Shown here piece by piece: positions 29,218 to 41,073 of a DNA stretch of 64,000 bases (within the stretch, counting starts at the first letter, position 1; each line of letters opens with the position of its first letter). Both the position numbers and the translations under genes were made by a program. Source of the stretch: Orychophragmus violaceus (lineage: Eukaryota > Streptophyta > Magnoliopsida > Brassicales > Brassicaceae); contig CM058231.1 of assembly GCA_030180135.1 (NCBI GenBank), positions 51,594,235-51,658,234 of the forward strand, given 5' to 3'. The notes under the pieces are model-generated. The model made no database searches. It saw only the letters and a list, made by a program, of their open reading frames with translations, and was not told where the DNA came from.

Positions 29218-32169
29218 GCTCCCACTAGTTTTCTTATACACACATTGTTCCTCTTTGTTTCTGATGAAGTCAAAGTTCTTTATTGCTTCATCAAAACGAA
29301 GATTACAACTCCTGGATGCTTGCTTCAATCCATAAATGGATTTATGAAGTTTGCATACTTTCCCAGCATTCTTAGGATCAATGTAACCTTCAGGCTGTGT
29401 CATATACACATCCTCCTCCAAGATTCCATTCAGGAAGGCGGTTTTGACATCCATCTGCCAAATCTCATAATCATAATGAGCGGCAGTTGCTAGGAGAATC
29501 CGAATTGATTTCATCATAGCCACTGGTGAATAGGTTTCATCATAGTCTATACCATGAATTTGCTTGAAACCTTTTGCCACCAACATGGCCTTGTAAATCT
29601 GTACATTTCCATCCATGTCAATCTTCTTCTTGAAGATCCATTTACACTCGATGGCTTTCGCACCAGCGGGTAAATCAACCAGTGTAAACACTTGGTTGAC
29701 AGACATGGAGTCCATCTCGGACTCAGTGGCTTCACGCCACTTTAAGGAGTCAGGGCCCATCATGGCTTCTGCAAAGTTCGAGGTTTCATCACCGTCAATG
29801 ATCAAAAGATCATGGCAATTAGTCACGAGGAATCCCTGATATCTATCGGGTTCGTGACGGATCCTTCCGGATCTTCGAACTCCAGGTACTGCAGGTTCAG
29901 GTTCTATTACAACTTCAAGTAATTCATCCTGCTGTTCTTCCTCATTAGGTTGAACAGGTTCCTGTCCTTCTTGAATTTCATCAAGTTGTACCTTTCTCCC
30001 ATTATCTTTCTTTGCTAGAAATTCCCTCTCAAGAAATGTGCAATCCCGAGCAACAAAGATCTTGTTCTCGGATCGCAGATAGAAGTAATAAGCCTTGGTA
30101 TCCCTAGGATAACCAATGAAGTGGCATTTGTCAGATTTTGGTGTAAGCTTCTCTGAGATTAATCTTTTGACATAGGCTTCACAACCCCAAATTCTGAGAA
30201 AAGACATTGCTGGAGCTTTTCCAGTCCATAACTCATATGGTGTCTTTGCTACTGCTTTTGATGGCACTCTGTTCAGTGTGAACGTTGCGGTGAGCAAAGC
30301 ATATCCCCAAAGGGATATAGGAAGGTCTGTGTGACTCATCATGGATCGGACCATATCTAACAATGTCCGATTCCTTCTCTCAGACACACCATTCCACTGG
30401 GGTGTTCCAGGAGGTGTGAGTTGGGAGATGATCCCACAATCACTCAGATGATCACGGAATTCCTGGCTCAAGTATTCTCCTCCTCGGTCCGACCGAAGAG
30501 CCTTAATACTTTTACCAAGCTGGTTCTGTACTTCATTCTGGAATTCTTTGAACTTCTCAAAGGTTTCCGACTTATGTTTCATCAAGTAGACATATCCATA
30601 TCTACTTAAATCATCAGTGAATGTGATGAAGTACTGATAGTTTCCTCTAGCATTTGTGGACATTGGGCCACACACGTCAGTATGTATCAGGCCCAATAGT
30701 TCACTGGCCCTTTCTGTGGGTTTATTAAAAGGGGCCCGTGTCATTTTGCCCATTAGGCAAGATTCGCATTGCTCACAAGACTCAAAGTCAAACGAGCCCA
30801 AGAGTCCATTTGAATGGAGCCTCTTGACGCGTTTCTCACTAATGTGCCCCAAACGACAATGCCAGAGAAACGTTTCATTTTCTTCGTTAGATTTGAACCG
30901 TTTTGTATTAATGTTATATACTGGAGGAGATTGATCCAGCATGTACAACCCATTTATAAGAGGGGCACAGCCATAGAACATATTATTGATATTAAAGGAA
31001 CACAATTTATTCTTAATAGAAAAATCAAATCCTTGCAAATCAAATAATGAAACCGAAATGATATTTCTGCTTATAGCAGGTACAAAATAACAATTCTCAA
31101 GTTCTAAAATCAATCCAGAAGGTAAAGACAACAAGTAAGTGCCAACGGCCAGTGCTGGAACCTTCGCTCCATTGCCAACCCGCAACTCTACTTGCCCTTG
31201 CTTCAACCTTCTACTGTTGTTGAGCGCCTGCATATTAGTACAAATATGAGCCCCACATCCAGTATCTAATACCCAAGTGGTATTATCAGAAGTAGTAGTA
31301 TTTACTTCAATAACAAAAATACCTGAAGCAGTAGTCTCCAAGGACTTCTTCTTCTTCTTCAGACTTTCCTGGTATTTCTTACAGTCCCTGCGATAATGCC
31401 CTGCCTCTTTGCAAAAGTGGCAGATATCAGAAGGCCCAGCTTTAGACACGGGCTTGGGCTTGGCCTTTTCGACTGCCTTGCCCTTTCCCTTGTCTGCAGC
31501 GGATTTCTTGAAACCCTTGCCCTTCTGCACCATGAGTATAGATAGCTCCTTGACCTTCTTCAGATTAGGTTCTGCAGTCTTGAGCATACCATGTAGCTCA
31601 GGCAAAGTCTTTATCAACCCATGCATATTATAGTTCAAGATGAACTGGTCATATGCAGGAGTAAGAGACTGCAGAACGATATCACAAGCAAGCTCTTGGC
31701 TTATAGGACAGTCGAGTCTAGTCAAATGATCGAGATAACCCATCATTTTCAGAACATGTGGACTCACTGCTGCATCCTTAGCCATTTTACAGTCCAAGAG
31801 ATTCTTTACAGTTTGGAATCTCTCTGTACGAGCCTGCTCCTGAAACAACGCTTTCAGATTTGCCATCAGTTCCATGGGACAAGTCAGGCCTTCCCACTGC
31901 ATCTGCAGTTCGGGAGCCATTGTCGCCAACATTAGGCAAACCACGTCATTAGCATCTGAAGAATGCGTATCCCAAGCATTCTTCACAGCTTGTGCGGCAT
32001 TATTCGCAGGTCTAGGAGAGAGAACTCTTTCAAGGACATAAGCCTTCTTCTCCTGCCTGAGCACAAGTCTCAGGTTCCTGGACCAGTTCAGGAAGTTTGA
32101 TCCGTTCAGTTTGTCCTTCTCAAGGGCAGACCGGATCGAGAAAGTGTTTTGTGTTGTTGTGCTTGACAT
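29218..32169 (-). pseudogene. Element E polyprotein, gag to mid-RT (984 aa), ends at premature TAA
   Basis: Start at 32169 (MSSTTTQNTFSIRS) follows TTTCAG|CT as in D. Gag with CCHC knuckle CHFCKEAGHYRRDC; protease WVLDTGCGAHICTN; zinc region; integrase HTDVCGPMSTNARGN, SDRGGEY and NGVSERRN all intact; then RT up to EEQCVYKKTSGS*. Two RT changes stand out against D: KAMLVAKG for KARLVAKG, and a Cys for Trp in SRSCNLRFDEA. With the tail, the reading frame is 1,318 codons including the stop. It is close to D throughout and so belongs to a sister subfamily. Confidence 0.93.
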
Positions 32170-33668
32170 AGCTGAAATTATGAGACAATAGAGTTTTAGT
32201 TATTTAGTTCATAAAAGAGTTATCTTAATAACTTATAAGAAAACTCGCATTGCATTCAAAATTTCTTTGTTTAACCTCATAAGAATGCAATGATTCTGAG
32301 ACCCATGTTCGACTAAAACCAAAGTGGGCCACTGGCCGTCACCCAGAATTAGCTTTACTTGGTAAGCATACACACAGCTAGTTATATCCATATAACTCTC
32401 GGTTGTGGATTGGGCCCAAGGCCCAATTCACCAGATGTCTCAAGGCCCGGGACTCCCGATGGCCCAGTCAAGGAAACCAATCTCTTACAGCCAAATAATC
32501 ACTAAAGTCTGGGACTCCCAATGAAATTAGTGACTATATACTACTTTACTTACGCAAAAACAGACACCTCACACTGTAAGCCATATCTGTAATTGAATAA
32601 GCGTTAAGTAGCTGACAAGATTGGGCAAGACGTCCAAGCTTGATATTGGTTTTGAGGATTTTAGGTTTTCTTTCCAAAAATAGAAGATTACTATTTTGGG
32701 AAACTTACTTATTTTAGAAACTTTCTAAATTTAGAAATATACTAAAAATAGAAATTTCTAATTTAATATTTTATTAAAGTTTTCGGTTGGGTCACAAATT
32801 ATAGGCCCAATTCTTGGCCCAAGACCACAGAATTCCAATTGGCCCAATAATTTGACATAACCGAGTCGGTTCATTAATTCTGGTCCAAGACCAAATTAAC
32901 TACTTAATCCAACTGGTTATTTACTAAACCAGACCAGCTCTAAATTATTTGGTCCAACCAAATCAAACTTAGACCAGCCTTCGGTTTAGGTTAAAATTCA
33001 ATTTTTGAATTTTTGTCCGGTTTAACCAGAAATTAAATAATACCAATTGTATTAAATAATTTCCAGCAAACCGCGATTTGGGTTAACCGCTTAAAAACGA
33101 TAATTATTCAAAGCTTTGAAACGATTTTGTCTTTTAGCTCAAAGACAAAATCATGATCTTTTACAAATCGTAACTAATCTTAACAAAAGCGATTCAATAA
33201 TTGACTTTACCAATATCGTTTCATGCTTTACGATCATGTCATTAACAACCAATCATCGTTTCTCTTATGATTGCAAAACTAAACAAAGTCAAAAGCGATT
33301 ACAACTTGCGATACTTAAAGTCAACATGCGATTTTGACTATACCAATTCGATTATGACATTCACATAAGACAAAAACGATTTTGTCAATTTTCCAATTCA
33401 ATAATCGATTCATGCTTATTAACAAACCAATCAAAACCGATTTTGATCATTGAGAAACTAATTAAATCGTTTCTTATTATCAAACAAAGTCAACATTACG
33501 AGTTGAAAGCGATCAATCAAGCCATATTATGATCATGCGATTGATAACATGTTTCTAGGTTTTCCAAGTTTCAATCAATTTTACTCATTAAAATCGATTC
33601 ATCAAACTAATAAACAACCTAGTATGATCCAAAAGGCAAAAACCTAATAACCTAGTCTCTGATACCAC
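32170..33668 (-). other. Element E 5' leader
   Basis: Untranslated region with primer site complement at 33657-33667 (TGGTATCAGAG). The part near gag matches the C leader closely; the distal part (33080-33640) is rich in AATCGATT-like and CGATTTTG words. Likely donor in the LTR (TAAG|GTAATG, GT at 33776-33775) and acceptor AG at 32173-32172. Confidence 0.7.
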
Positions 33669-34038
33669 TGAAGGATTATGTGTGTTCATTGGTGTAATTA
33701 TCAGATTACAACCTAACATAACCAACTAGGATCTACTTGATTTGCAGATGAATCATAAACAGATCAGATTCATTACCTTATGATTGCAGCGGATTGATCA
33801 AAGGAATGAAGAGATCACAGAGAGCTGATGATAACCGGCTCCTCCTAGGTATCCACACTCTTACAAGCTACTGGATCAGGCTGCTAGACCAAGCTGGAAT
33901 CAACAGAGAGAGAGAGGACGGCTCAGGTGAAAAATCGCATAAGCAAGAAGCATTAGGGCTTCCTGCGCCTCTCCTCTTCCTTATATGGGCCCAAGTAATT
34001 AAACTAATGGCTCATTAGGCTTTTGGACATTCCCAACA
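33669..34038 (-). repeat. Element E 5' LTR with 278-bp U3 deletion (370 bp)
   Basis: Compared with 26733-27380, the segment between GGCTTTTGG and ACATTCCC is missing (junction at about 34025, GG microhomology). On the minus strand this removes almost all of U3, and thus upstream promoter sequence. The deletion is post-insertional, since reverse transcription would have equalised both LTRs. Confidence 0.88.
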
Positions 34039-34824
34039 CATACAACCTTAAAAGATATGCTACGGGCATGAGTTCTGGATAGGGGTGACTCATGGGAAAG
34101 GTTCTTACCCTTGACCGAATTTGCTTATAACATAGTTATCACACAAGCATCGGAATGTCACCCTATGAAGCTTTGTATGGACGGCCATGCCGAACTCCAT
34201 TGTGTTGGACACGAGTGGGAAAGTCAAGTACGATTGGTCCAGACGTAATTGAAGAGACTACTGAAAGGATATGATTCCTAAAAGCCAAAATGAAGGAAGC
34301 TCAAGACCGCCAAAAGAGCTATGCAGATAAGAGAAGGAAAGATATTGTGTTTTAAGTAGGAGATCGGATATATCTGAAAATGTTCACTTACAAAGGTCGA
34401 TCAAGGGTCTCAAAACGTGGGAAACTTGATCAAATATATTTAGGACCGTTCCGAATCATAGAACGAGTTGGGGCGGTCGCTTATAAGTTGGATTTGCCAA
34501 GTGAAATGGATGCGTTTCACAATGTGTTCCATGTTTCACAATTGCGCAATTGCCTATTGGATCAGAATGTGGTTGTGCTAGAGATTCCAAGTGAACTCAA
34601 AACAAACCTGACCATAGAAATCCGACCTCTTTGAATCCTAGATAGGATGGAAAAAGCAAAAAGGAAGAAGGTGGTACAAATGGTTAAGGTAGAATGGATC
34701 AACAATGGGGTTAAAGAGATAACTTGGGAAACAGAGAATAGAATTAAGGCTGATTACCCGGAGTGTTATAGGAACCTTGAGATGGATTCGGGGACTAATC
34801 CCTTTCAAGGGGGGGGGAGAGACA
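34039..34824 (+). pseudogene. Element F integrase C-terminus and chromo-like tail
   Basis: F resumes after E with pieces of the integrase core end and the C-terminal domain: GRSRVSKRGKLDQIYLGPF, ERVGAVAYKLDLP and FHNVFHVSQLRNCL (ORF 34380-34634). It continues as MEKAKRKKVVQMVKVEW and ITWETENRIKADYP (34647-34790), like the chromodomain-type tail of plant chromoviruses that guides insertion to heterochromatin. Several stops. It ends at a purine tract ending in nine G (34800-34824). Confidence 0.8.
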
Positions 34825-36377
34825 TGTCGTATCCCCAACCCAGCCTAAGAAGAATAGGACAGGCCATGGAACCAGAAACATGCACGGACGGTCAGAAGAG
34901 ACAAAGGGAAGTGTTCCATAGTCAATTAAGGGCCAAGCTCAAACTGGAAAGGAGCTTGCTCGAGTGCGAAGGAGCTGAGATAGGAGTGTTCAGCTTAAAC
35001 GAGCTGAACAGTCCAGCTGGTCAGCTGGGTCAGCTGGCAATCAGCTCAACCCAGCTCGATGGAGTGTTGACCTACCAGGTCAGCCAAGGGGAATGATTGG
35101 CTAATGGTCACCAATGGGTTGGTACCCATTCGGCCACCCATTGGCACCCATTCACATGGGGTAGTTACTAGACGATTTCAAGCCTATAAATACCCCATGA
35201 GGAGGCCATTTTTGCGCATCACAAAAAGAGGGAAAAACCCTGAAATTCTGAACCACAAGAATTCGCTGGTGAGTGTGAGACCATACAAGGCGGATTGAAG
35301 GCTTTGAAGTTCAAGTTTGCAAGGAGGATCAATGGCTACAAACGCAGCCAAGGACCATGGCAAATCGACAACCACTTCTAAGGGTATATCCGAGTCCTTT
35401 CTTTACTGCGGCCACAGCTAAGCCACGGCCGGTGGTCGGTTTAGATAATGGCCAGATGGAACTTCTTCTTCTCTTCCTTCTGTAAATAGAACCGGACAAT
35501 AGGTTTCAATTCATTTAGCTTAGGATCGGTTTAGTCCCTTATGTGCTTGATCGGCTATGTGCAATGATCGTGGACGAGAGACGGATGATTGGTTGGTGCG
35601 CGAATGATCCGCGTGATCGGGCAGGAAAGGGATCGACGAGTCGCGTGCGATGAACAACACGTCTGTCGGACAAAAGGCCGAAGTCGACCAACTACGTACG
35701 ATCGGCCCACGCGCTAGACGGATCGGGTGATTCGAGATGAACGCGACCAAACCGTGTATCCGGCAAGCCGAGCAAATGCTCAGTACAATCTGGATGATCA
35801 GCCCAACCGCGAGACGATCACGCCTGTTTGCGCAGAATGATCGTGCCCGTCTGTAGGACGATCGCATCTGTTCGTACGGTCGAGCGTAACCGTCCGCGGG
35901 CGATTGTGTCTGTTCATGGGACGGTCGTGACTTTTCATGGAGCGTGTCTCAGTTCGGTCGCGTCCGTAAGGCCTTAGACCAATTTAGAGGAATATAAAAC
36001 ATATAGGGAATTGATTGTGTGTTTCATTGGGGACTTGGGCATATAGAACGGATGATGAACTAGGTTGATTGTTTCATTCATGTAATCGATTGAATACTTA
36101 TCTATTTATATGGTTTTAGGACATGAGGTAGATCATGGAGATGATCAAGCCTAGGCGCCGACACAAGACCGGTGATCTTATATATGCGTATACTCATTGC
36201 CTTAGATTAAAAATGAAATGAATGAATGTTTAGAATGGTTAAGTATGGAATTATAGGACTTGAGGATCGCAAATGAACCTCAAGGTAGAACGGGTAATTA
36301 GGGAACATCCGTCTAGGCCCTATGGCCGGAATATGATGTTTCATTTATAACCCGTACCGCTTCCATGTATTGTGTTT
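34825..36377 (+). repeat. Element F 3' LTR (about 1.5 kb, right end uncertain)
   Basis: Starts TGTCGTATCCCCAACCC right after the purine tract, a start typical of plant chromoviruses. TATAAATA at about 35186 lies before a leader running into an AACCACAAGAATTCGC stretch. 35520-35960 is GC-rich with many GATCG words in imperfect 25-30-bp units. The end is near 36365 (TTCCA) or abuts element I at 36378. No 5' LTR found, since F is 5'-truncated. The 115-aa minus-strand ORF at 35520-35867 is an artefact of this repeat. Confidence 0.65.
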
Positions 36378-39004
36378 TGTTAGGACTAAATCCTATATCA
36401 AGGAATTATTCCGTTTTTATCACTTTAAATTTATAAATCTTATTCTCAAAAATTTACGGTTTTATACAAATCTTTTAGCGGGATCCCAAAAAAATCCGAA
36501 ACCGAAAATAAAGTCAAAATGCACTCGAAAACAAACCAATGCCAACTGCAAACCCAAGACTACTCCGAGTATCCTACGCAGGAGCCGAGCTAAGCTAAAC
36601 CTGAAAAGGAAAACAAAGTCTAATGAGTAATCTAAGATTACCTAGAGAGATGGCTCCCAACTAACAGGCTGCTGACAATCAAATAACCCCTCCCAAACCA
36701 AAAATAAAAATCAAGTACAATAGCTGATCACGTGCTACCAAGACGTGATGAGCTCCAGAATACACAAGCATTCAATTAACAACACACAACAACAAAGGGT
36801 AACCACAGAAACCAAGATCACTACTGCACATGTTCTCGATTAGACTCGATCTATCTATCGCCACACTAACACTAAGTCCATACCATTGGGCCCACTATGC
36901 GAACTCGGTAACTTCCACGGGAACACTTAGTCACCTCCATGTTAACTAAAACCTCCCATGACTCCTAGAAGTAAACAAAAAGTCCTATGACCTAGGACAC
37001 CGTTCTCTCTCCATCGATATGCGGTGACTCGGGCTACCTCTAGATAACCAAAGCTTTCATGCAGTCTGGCACTAGGATGCGACCCCGTATTCTCCAGACT
37101 ACACACCTAGAGACGTCACTCCATAGGTTAACACCTGCCAGAGCCACTACCTGAAGGTATGTGAACTAACCAGGAACTCAACTCCCAAGGATCCATTTGG
37201 GCAGGAAGTACCGGAACGCCATCACTAGACTTGCGGAATCTAACGCACCCTAGAAACTTGATATCAATAAAAATAAACAAGCAGACTCCTCAGGACTCTA
37301 CAACCACACACAAGACCGACAAGCTCATCAAAACTAAATAACACAATCTCATCATCCAATCTATCCCGCAAGTCCTATCACCAACCTTCACACCATCCGA
37401 CCTTATCCGGTTCTATACCGGATTAGGGATCTATCCAAACTTACTTGGTCCCGAACCGAGGTAAGTAACAAAAAGACGGTCTATTCGGCCAAACACTGGA
37501 CTAGACCAAACACCACACAAACAACGGTCCACCCGAAGAAACACCGGAGTAAACAAAACTATAAACAATCAATAGGCAACCCAACCCAACACCGGCATAG
37601 ATAAAAACATCACACAAACAACGCTCTACCCGGCCCAATGCTGGAGTAGGCAAATAATCACACATCAATAATCACAACACTACTCAAACAATTATTTAGG
37701 TTTCAATAGTCTTTTAATATCTTCTTAATTTTAACTCAATTAATCCGCTAAATCGGGATTAGTAAACTTACTAATCCCGTAGACGGCTTAATCCAGATTC
37801 TAATTATTAATTCTTATTCCCTTAAATTATTATTCTAAATCTCCTCGTTCTGTCAGCTTGAGAGTAGTAAACTTACTAATATCTTGACTTCACATTATTT
37901 TTTAATTAGTTCACTTAACCCATTAACCCCGACTATTGACTAACCCACCCCGTTATTATATTCTAAGGTTCATTATGTGTTTTAACTGAGTTTTTTAATT
38001 TACCTATCCATTCTAACCAATTCAATCAATCAGGTATGCAACCTAAACTACAGTTTATATATTCTCGGGGTCTACAGGATCCTAGTATAATTGCACCAAA
38101 CAAAGTTTAGCCTACTCACAATGCGTATGTAAGTGAGGGATGGATGATCTGACTAAGCAACGAACCTCGAGAACGAGCTTAACCCTTCTAGAACCCTTTC
38201 CTGAACCAAACAATTGAATCCCAAGCTAAACCGATCTTGACCCGAAGCTTAACTTGGCGTTGACCAATAAAACCAAGCGTTGAGTTCCGTTGACTTGACT
38301 AAACCGGATGTTGACCCGTTGACTTTGACCGCGACTGAAAATAGGCATGGAGGCGCAGACCGCAGCGGCTGAGGGCTTCTCCGGCGTTGACCATGGTGGT
38401 TTCTGGCATTGAATAGCCATTAATCACGGTCGTTGACCGGCAAGGAGAGTCTGTCGGTGACTTGTCCGGTGTGATGCTGACCGCCGGGGAGGAATCAGGC
38501 AAAGAGAGAGAGAGGCTTACCGGCAAGTGGAGCTCACGGCTTGAGAGATCCGGCGACAGCAAAAAAAATCCAACGGCAGCGGTTGGCTTCTTTGGTGACG
38601 GAGGCTTGTCTCCGGTGAGAGGATGAACGGAGGGGAGGAGAAGAGACCATGTTAAAGGAGGATCTGGCCGAGCAAAGGAGGAGATAGATGGAGGAGCTAA
38701 CTGCGGGCAGTTCTCCAGCGACTTCCCGGCGGCTGTGGGGCGAAGACCAGCGGCGGTTGATGAGGGAGAGGTTAGGATCTCATATCTATAACTATTTTGG
38801 GAATATTTAGCTTTGATTAGAAGTTATATCAATAGCTTGGGAGATAAGTAATAAAGGAGATGAAGAACAATTGAAGGTGGGATGAATGTGGAGAGAGAGA
38901 GAGATGAATTTTTGATGAAGAGAGAGGAGAGAGGGAGGGAGAATTTTATGGGAGAGGAGAGAGGTGAGAGGCTGAGTGTTTTGATGGTTTTCGTTGTTGA
39001 AGAA
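36378..39004 (-). repeat. Element I long LTR, part 1 (minus strand; Helitron-split)
   Basis: Homologous on the opposite strand to K (49126-51947): e.g. 36850-37240 reversed matches 51520-51900 (TCTAGGAGTCATGGG, GTGTCCTAG and GGGCCCAATG blocks). The minus-strand end is CCTAACA at 36378. The 38250-38460 stretch has about seven TTGAC cores. 38330-38760 reads as GC-rich leader with CCGGCGG words, then a CT-rich tract. Continues at 47258 after the Helitron. Total LTR about 3.4 kb. Confidence 0.65.
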
Positions 39005-39005
39005 T

Positions 39006-39950
39006 CTATACTATTAAAACAATAGTACAAAACAAAAAATACCCAAAATTTTTAAATTATTTACATAGAATGCCACTCATTCCTTTTATTGTTTTTAATT
39101 AATTAATGTTATATCCTCGAAATCTAATTTTCCTTGTGAAGCTTTTCTCTTTTTATTAAAAAATATAGCTTCCCCGAGAAGCTTTACGAATCTCTTACGA
39201 AGCTTTACGAGATCTCGCAGAAGCTGAGAGGTAGAGGAGAGGAAAAAAGGTCGGCTTCTTAGGCTTTCTTTCGTCGATATTTTTTCTAGCGATGTTTATA
39301 TTTCGTTCACACCGTTTGTGCTACGACGTGTAGTATCTTTTCTCTTTCTATTAAAAAATATAGCTTCTCTGATTTTTTTTTTGGATTCATCTATCTTTTT
39401 TTTGTAAACCCTAATTTTATACAGAGAAAAAGGGGAATCAAACCTTCTTTGAAGACGTTTTTTGTTGTTTGATTCGCTATGGTTGGATTCAGTCTCAGCG
39501 ATGGAAACATGGTATTTCTCTATCTCCATCCTCAATTTCTTCAATATTTCACATTCAACAATGTAAGTGAATACAATCCAGGTTTGTGCTTTTTCTAAAT
39601 AATTTTTTTTGTGAAGATTTCATTTCAGCATTAGTTTTTTTTTTGTGCAAATTTTACTTAAACCTTTATCCATGTTTTGTGGCTGTCGCTCTCTTTATAT
39701 GAAGGTAATATGAGCTCTTGAAGACTTTGTTTTGTGTGGCTCTGGTGTGTAGTCAGATATCTAAATAGAGATTCTCAATCCGAATAGGCTGAAGATTTTG
39801 TTTTGGGTATTTGGATTTAATTCCTCAGCTTTTGGGATCGAGCATGGGTCTGATTTTGAAGTAGAAAGATTTTTCTACGGATATCTGGTCATATTTTTAT
39901 CTCTATTTCTTTTCCCTTCATTGTTCAGATCCTGTGGATTGGAGGTTTTC
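39006..39950 (+). other. Helitron 5' region, origin unclear
   Basis: No protein recognised. CTTTACGA/GAAGCTT-like repeats (39130-39240), then a stretch resembling a plant 5' UTR and introns (GTAAACCCTAATTTT, TTTTTTTTGTGCAAAT). May be Helitron filler or upstream parts of captured genes. Confidence 0.4.
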
Positions 39951-39951
39951 A

Positions 39952-40692
39952 GAGAACCCAGAGTACGCTTCTGCGAGAGAGTTTAACGACGAGAGACTTT
40001 AACGGTCATGGACACGTCTCCTCGACCGTCGGTGGTTCATTTCTGCCTGATGTAAGCTACTTAGGTCCTGGAGTTCGTTTAGCTATTTATAATGCGTGCT
40101 GGCTTCATTCAGGGGTCTGCTCAGGAGCTGATGTCTTAAAAGAAATAGACGAAGCTATACATGATGGTGTTGATTTTTTGTCACTCTCTTTGGGGTCAAA
40201 GGTTCCTTTATATTCAGAAACTGATGTCAGGGAGCATTCCATGCCGTTGCAAAAAGAATTCCTGTTGTAGCTGCAGCTGGTAATGACGGTCCCTCAGCTC
40301 AGACTATTTCGAATGTAGCTCCTTGGATCTTGATGGTGGCTGCAACCACTCTAGACCGTTCTTTTCCCACAACCATTACACTTGGGAACAATATAACAAT
40401 ACTGGTATACACATATTCATGATGAGAGAAATATAAGAAAGTGTTGCTCTAAAGTTCTAATACCCCTGTGCTTAAGATTCTGTCTTTGCTTAATGTAGGG
40501 TTAGACAATCTTTGCCGGTCCGGAGCTAGGTTTTGTTGGTCTACCTTACCCACTTTCCTGGTATCATTGAATTACTTACTGTATGTTTTTATTATTGATT
40601 ATTTAGGAAAATATACCCACCACATTGTGTCTTTGCACATGGTGATTGATGCCTCCTTTGAACTTGCAGTGACTGCGAGAAGCTCTCTGCAA
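39952..40692 (+). pseudogene. Captured subtilisin-like protease (SBT3-type) exon fragments
   Basis: Plant subtilase pieces on the plus strand with introns retained. Exon 39952-40404: the catalytic-His motif region DFNGHG.HVSSTVGGSFL (the Thr codon of GHGTHV is missing), then LAIYNACWLHSGVCSGADVL and DEAIHDGVDFLSLSLGSKVP; a frameshift near 40235; then VAKRIPVVAAAGNDGPSAQT and VAPWILMVAATTLDRSFPTT. Exon 40505-40561: TIFAGPELGFVGLPYPLSW. Exon 40670-40692: DCEKLSA after acceptor CAG. It lacks the signal peptide, prodomain, catalytic Asp and Ser regions. The sequence pattern is that of the Arabidopsis SBT3 group. No functional enzyme. Confidence 0.85.
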
Positions 40693-41073
40693 CAGGTGCA
40701 GCAACAGCAAAGTTACAGCTGCATCACCAACAGCAGCTGCAACAACAAGGAAGGCAGCTGCAAATATCTGGTGGCCCACGACCTTACGAATATAGCGTCT
40801 GTGCTCGAAGGTTAATGCAGTACCTATATCATCAGCGGCAAAGACCTTCTGTGAATATGCATGTTGCCCACAGGATCTTTGTTCTATGTGTATGCTAGAA
40901 ATAAGCTCTTCACAGATACCAGTTGCTGATTTTGTAGGAGGGCAGTATTGTTTATTGGAGGAAATTTGTGACGGAGTATTTTTCACCCCGTGCAAAGAAG
41001 AGTTAGTCGATACAAATATGATGTGTTGATAGATAACAAGTCTTTTTGCTCCAAGGTCATGGCTGCTGGACGT
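40693..41073 (+). pseudogene. Captured SEUSS-LIKE co-regulator fragment, part 1 (LIM-binding domain start)
   Basis: In frame with the preceding subtilase exon, the sequence becomes LQLHHQQQLQQQGRQLQ, then SGGPRPYEYSVCARRLMQYL and YHQRQRPS (40693-40856), followed after an intron by SIVYWRKFVTEYFSPRAKK (40938-41000). These are hallmark stretches of plant SEUSS/SEUSS-LIKE proteins, partners of LEUNIG in transcriptional repression. A stop follows KK where the family reads on, then a short stretch with VMAAG at 41055-41069 leads directly to the later fragment across insert H. Most of the LIM-binding domain is deleted. Confidence 0.85.

Larger units (their letters stand above)
26733..34038 (-). mobile_element. 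Element E: nearly intact Ty1/copia, minus strand, 7,306 bp
   Basis: Perfect target duplication CATAC (26728-26732, 34039-34043) within F's integrase. 3' LTR 26733-27380 (648 bp); 5' LTR 33669-34038 (370 bp), which lacks an internal 278 bp. The polyprotein has a single nonsense codon. LTR identity outside the deletion is lower than for D or C (about six differences in 355 bp by eye), so E is older. Confidence 0.93.

Noticed and set aside
35520..35867. 115-aa minus-strand ORF
   Set aside because: Lies in the GC-rich repeat of the F LTR; composition explains its openness.
40468..40815. 115-aa plus-strand ORF across the subtilase and SEUSS-LIKE pieces
   Set aside because: Wrong frame relative to both captured genes; it reads through an intron and translates the Gln-rich repeat in another frame.
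40603..40995. 130-aa minus-strand ORF
   Set aside because: Antisense shadow of the captured SEUSS-LIKE exons.
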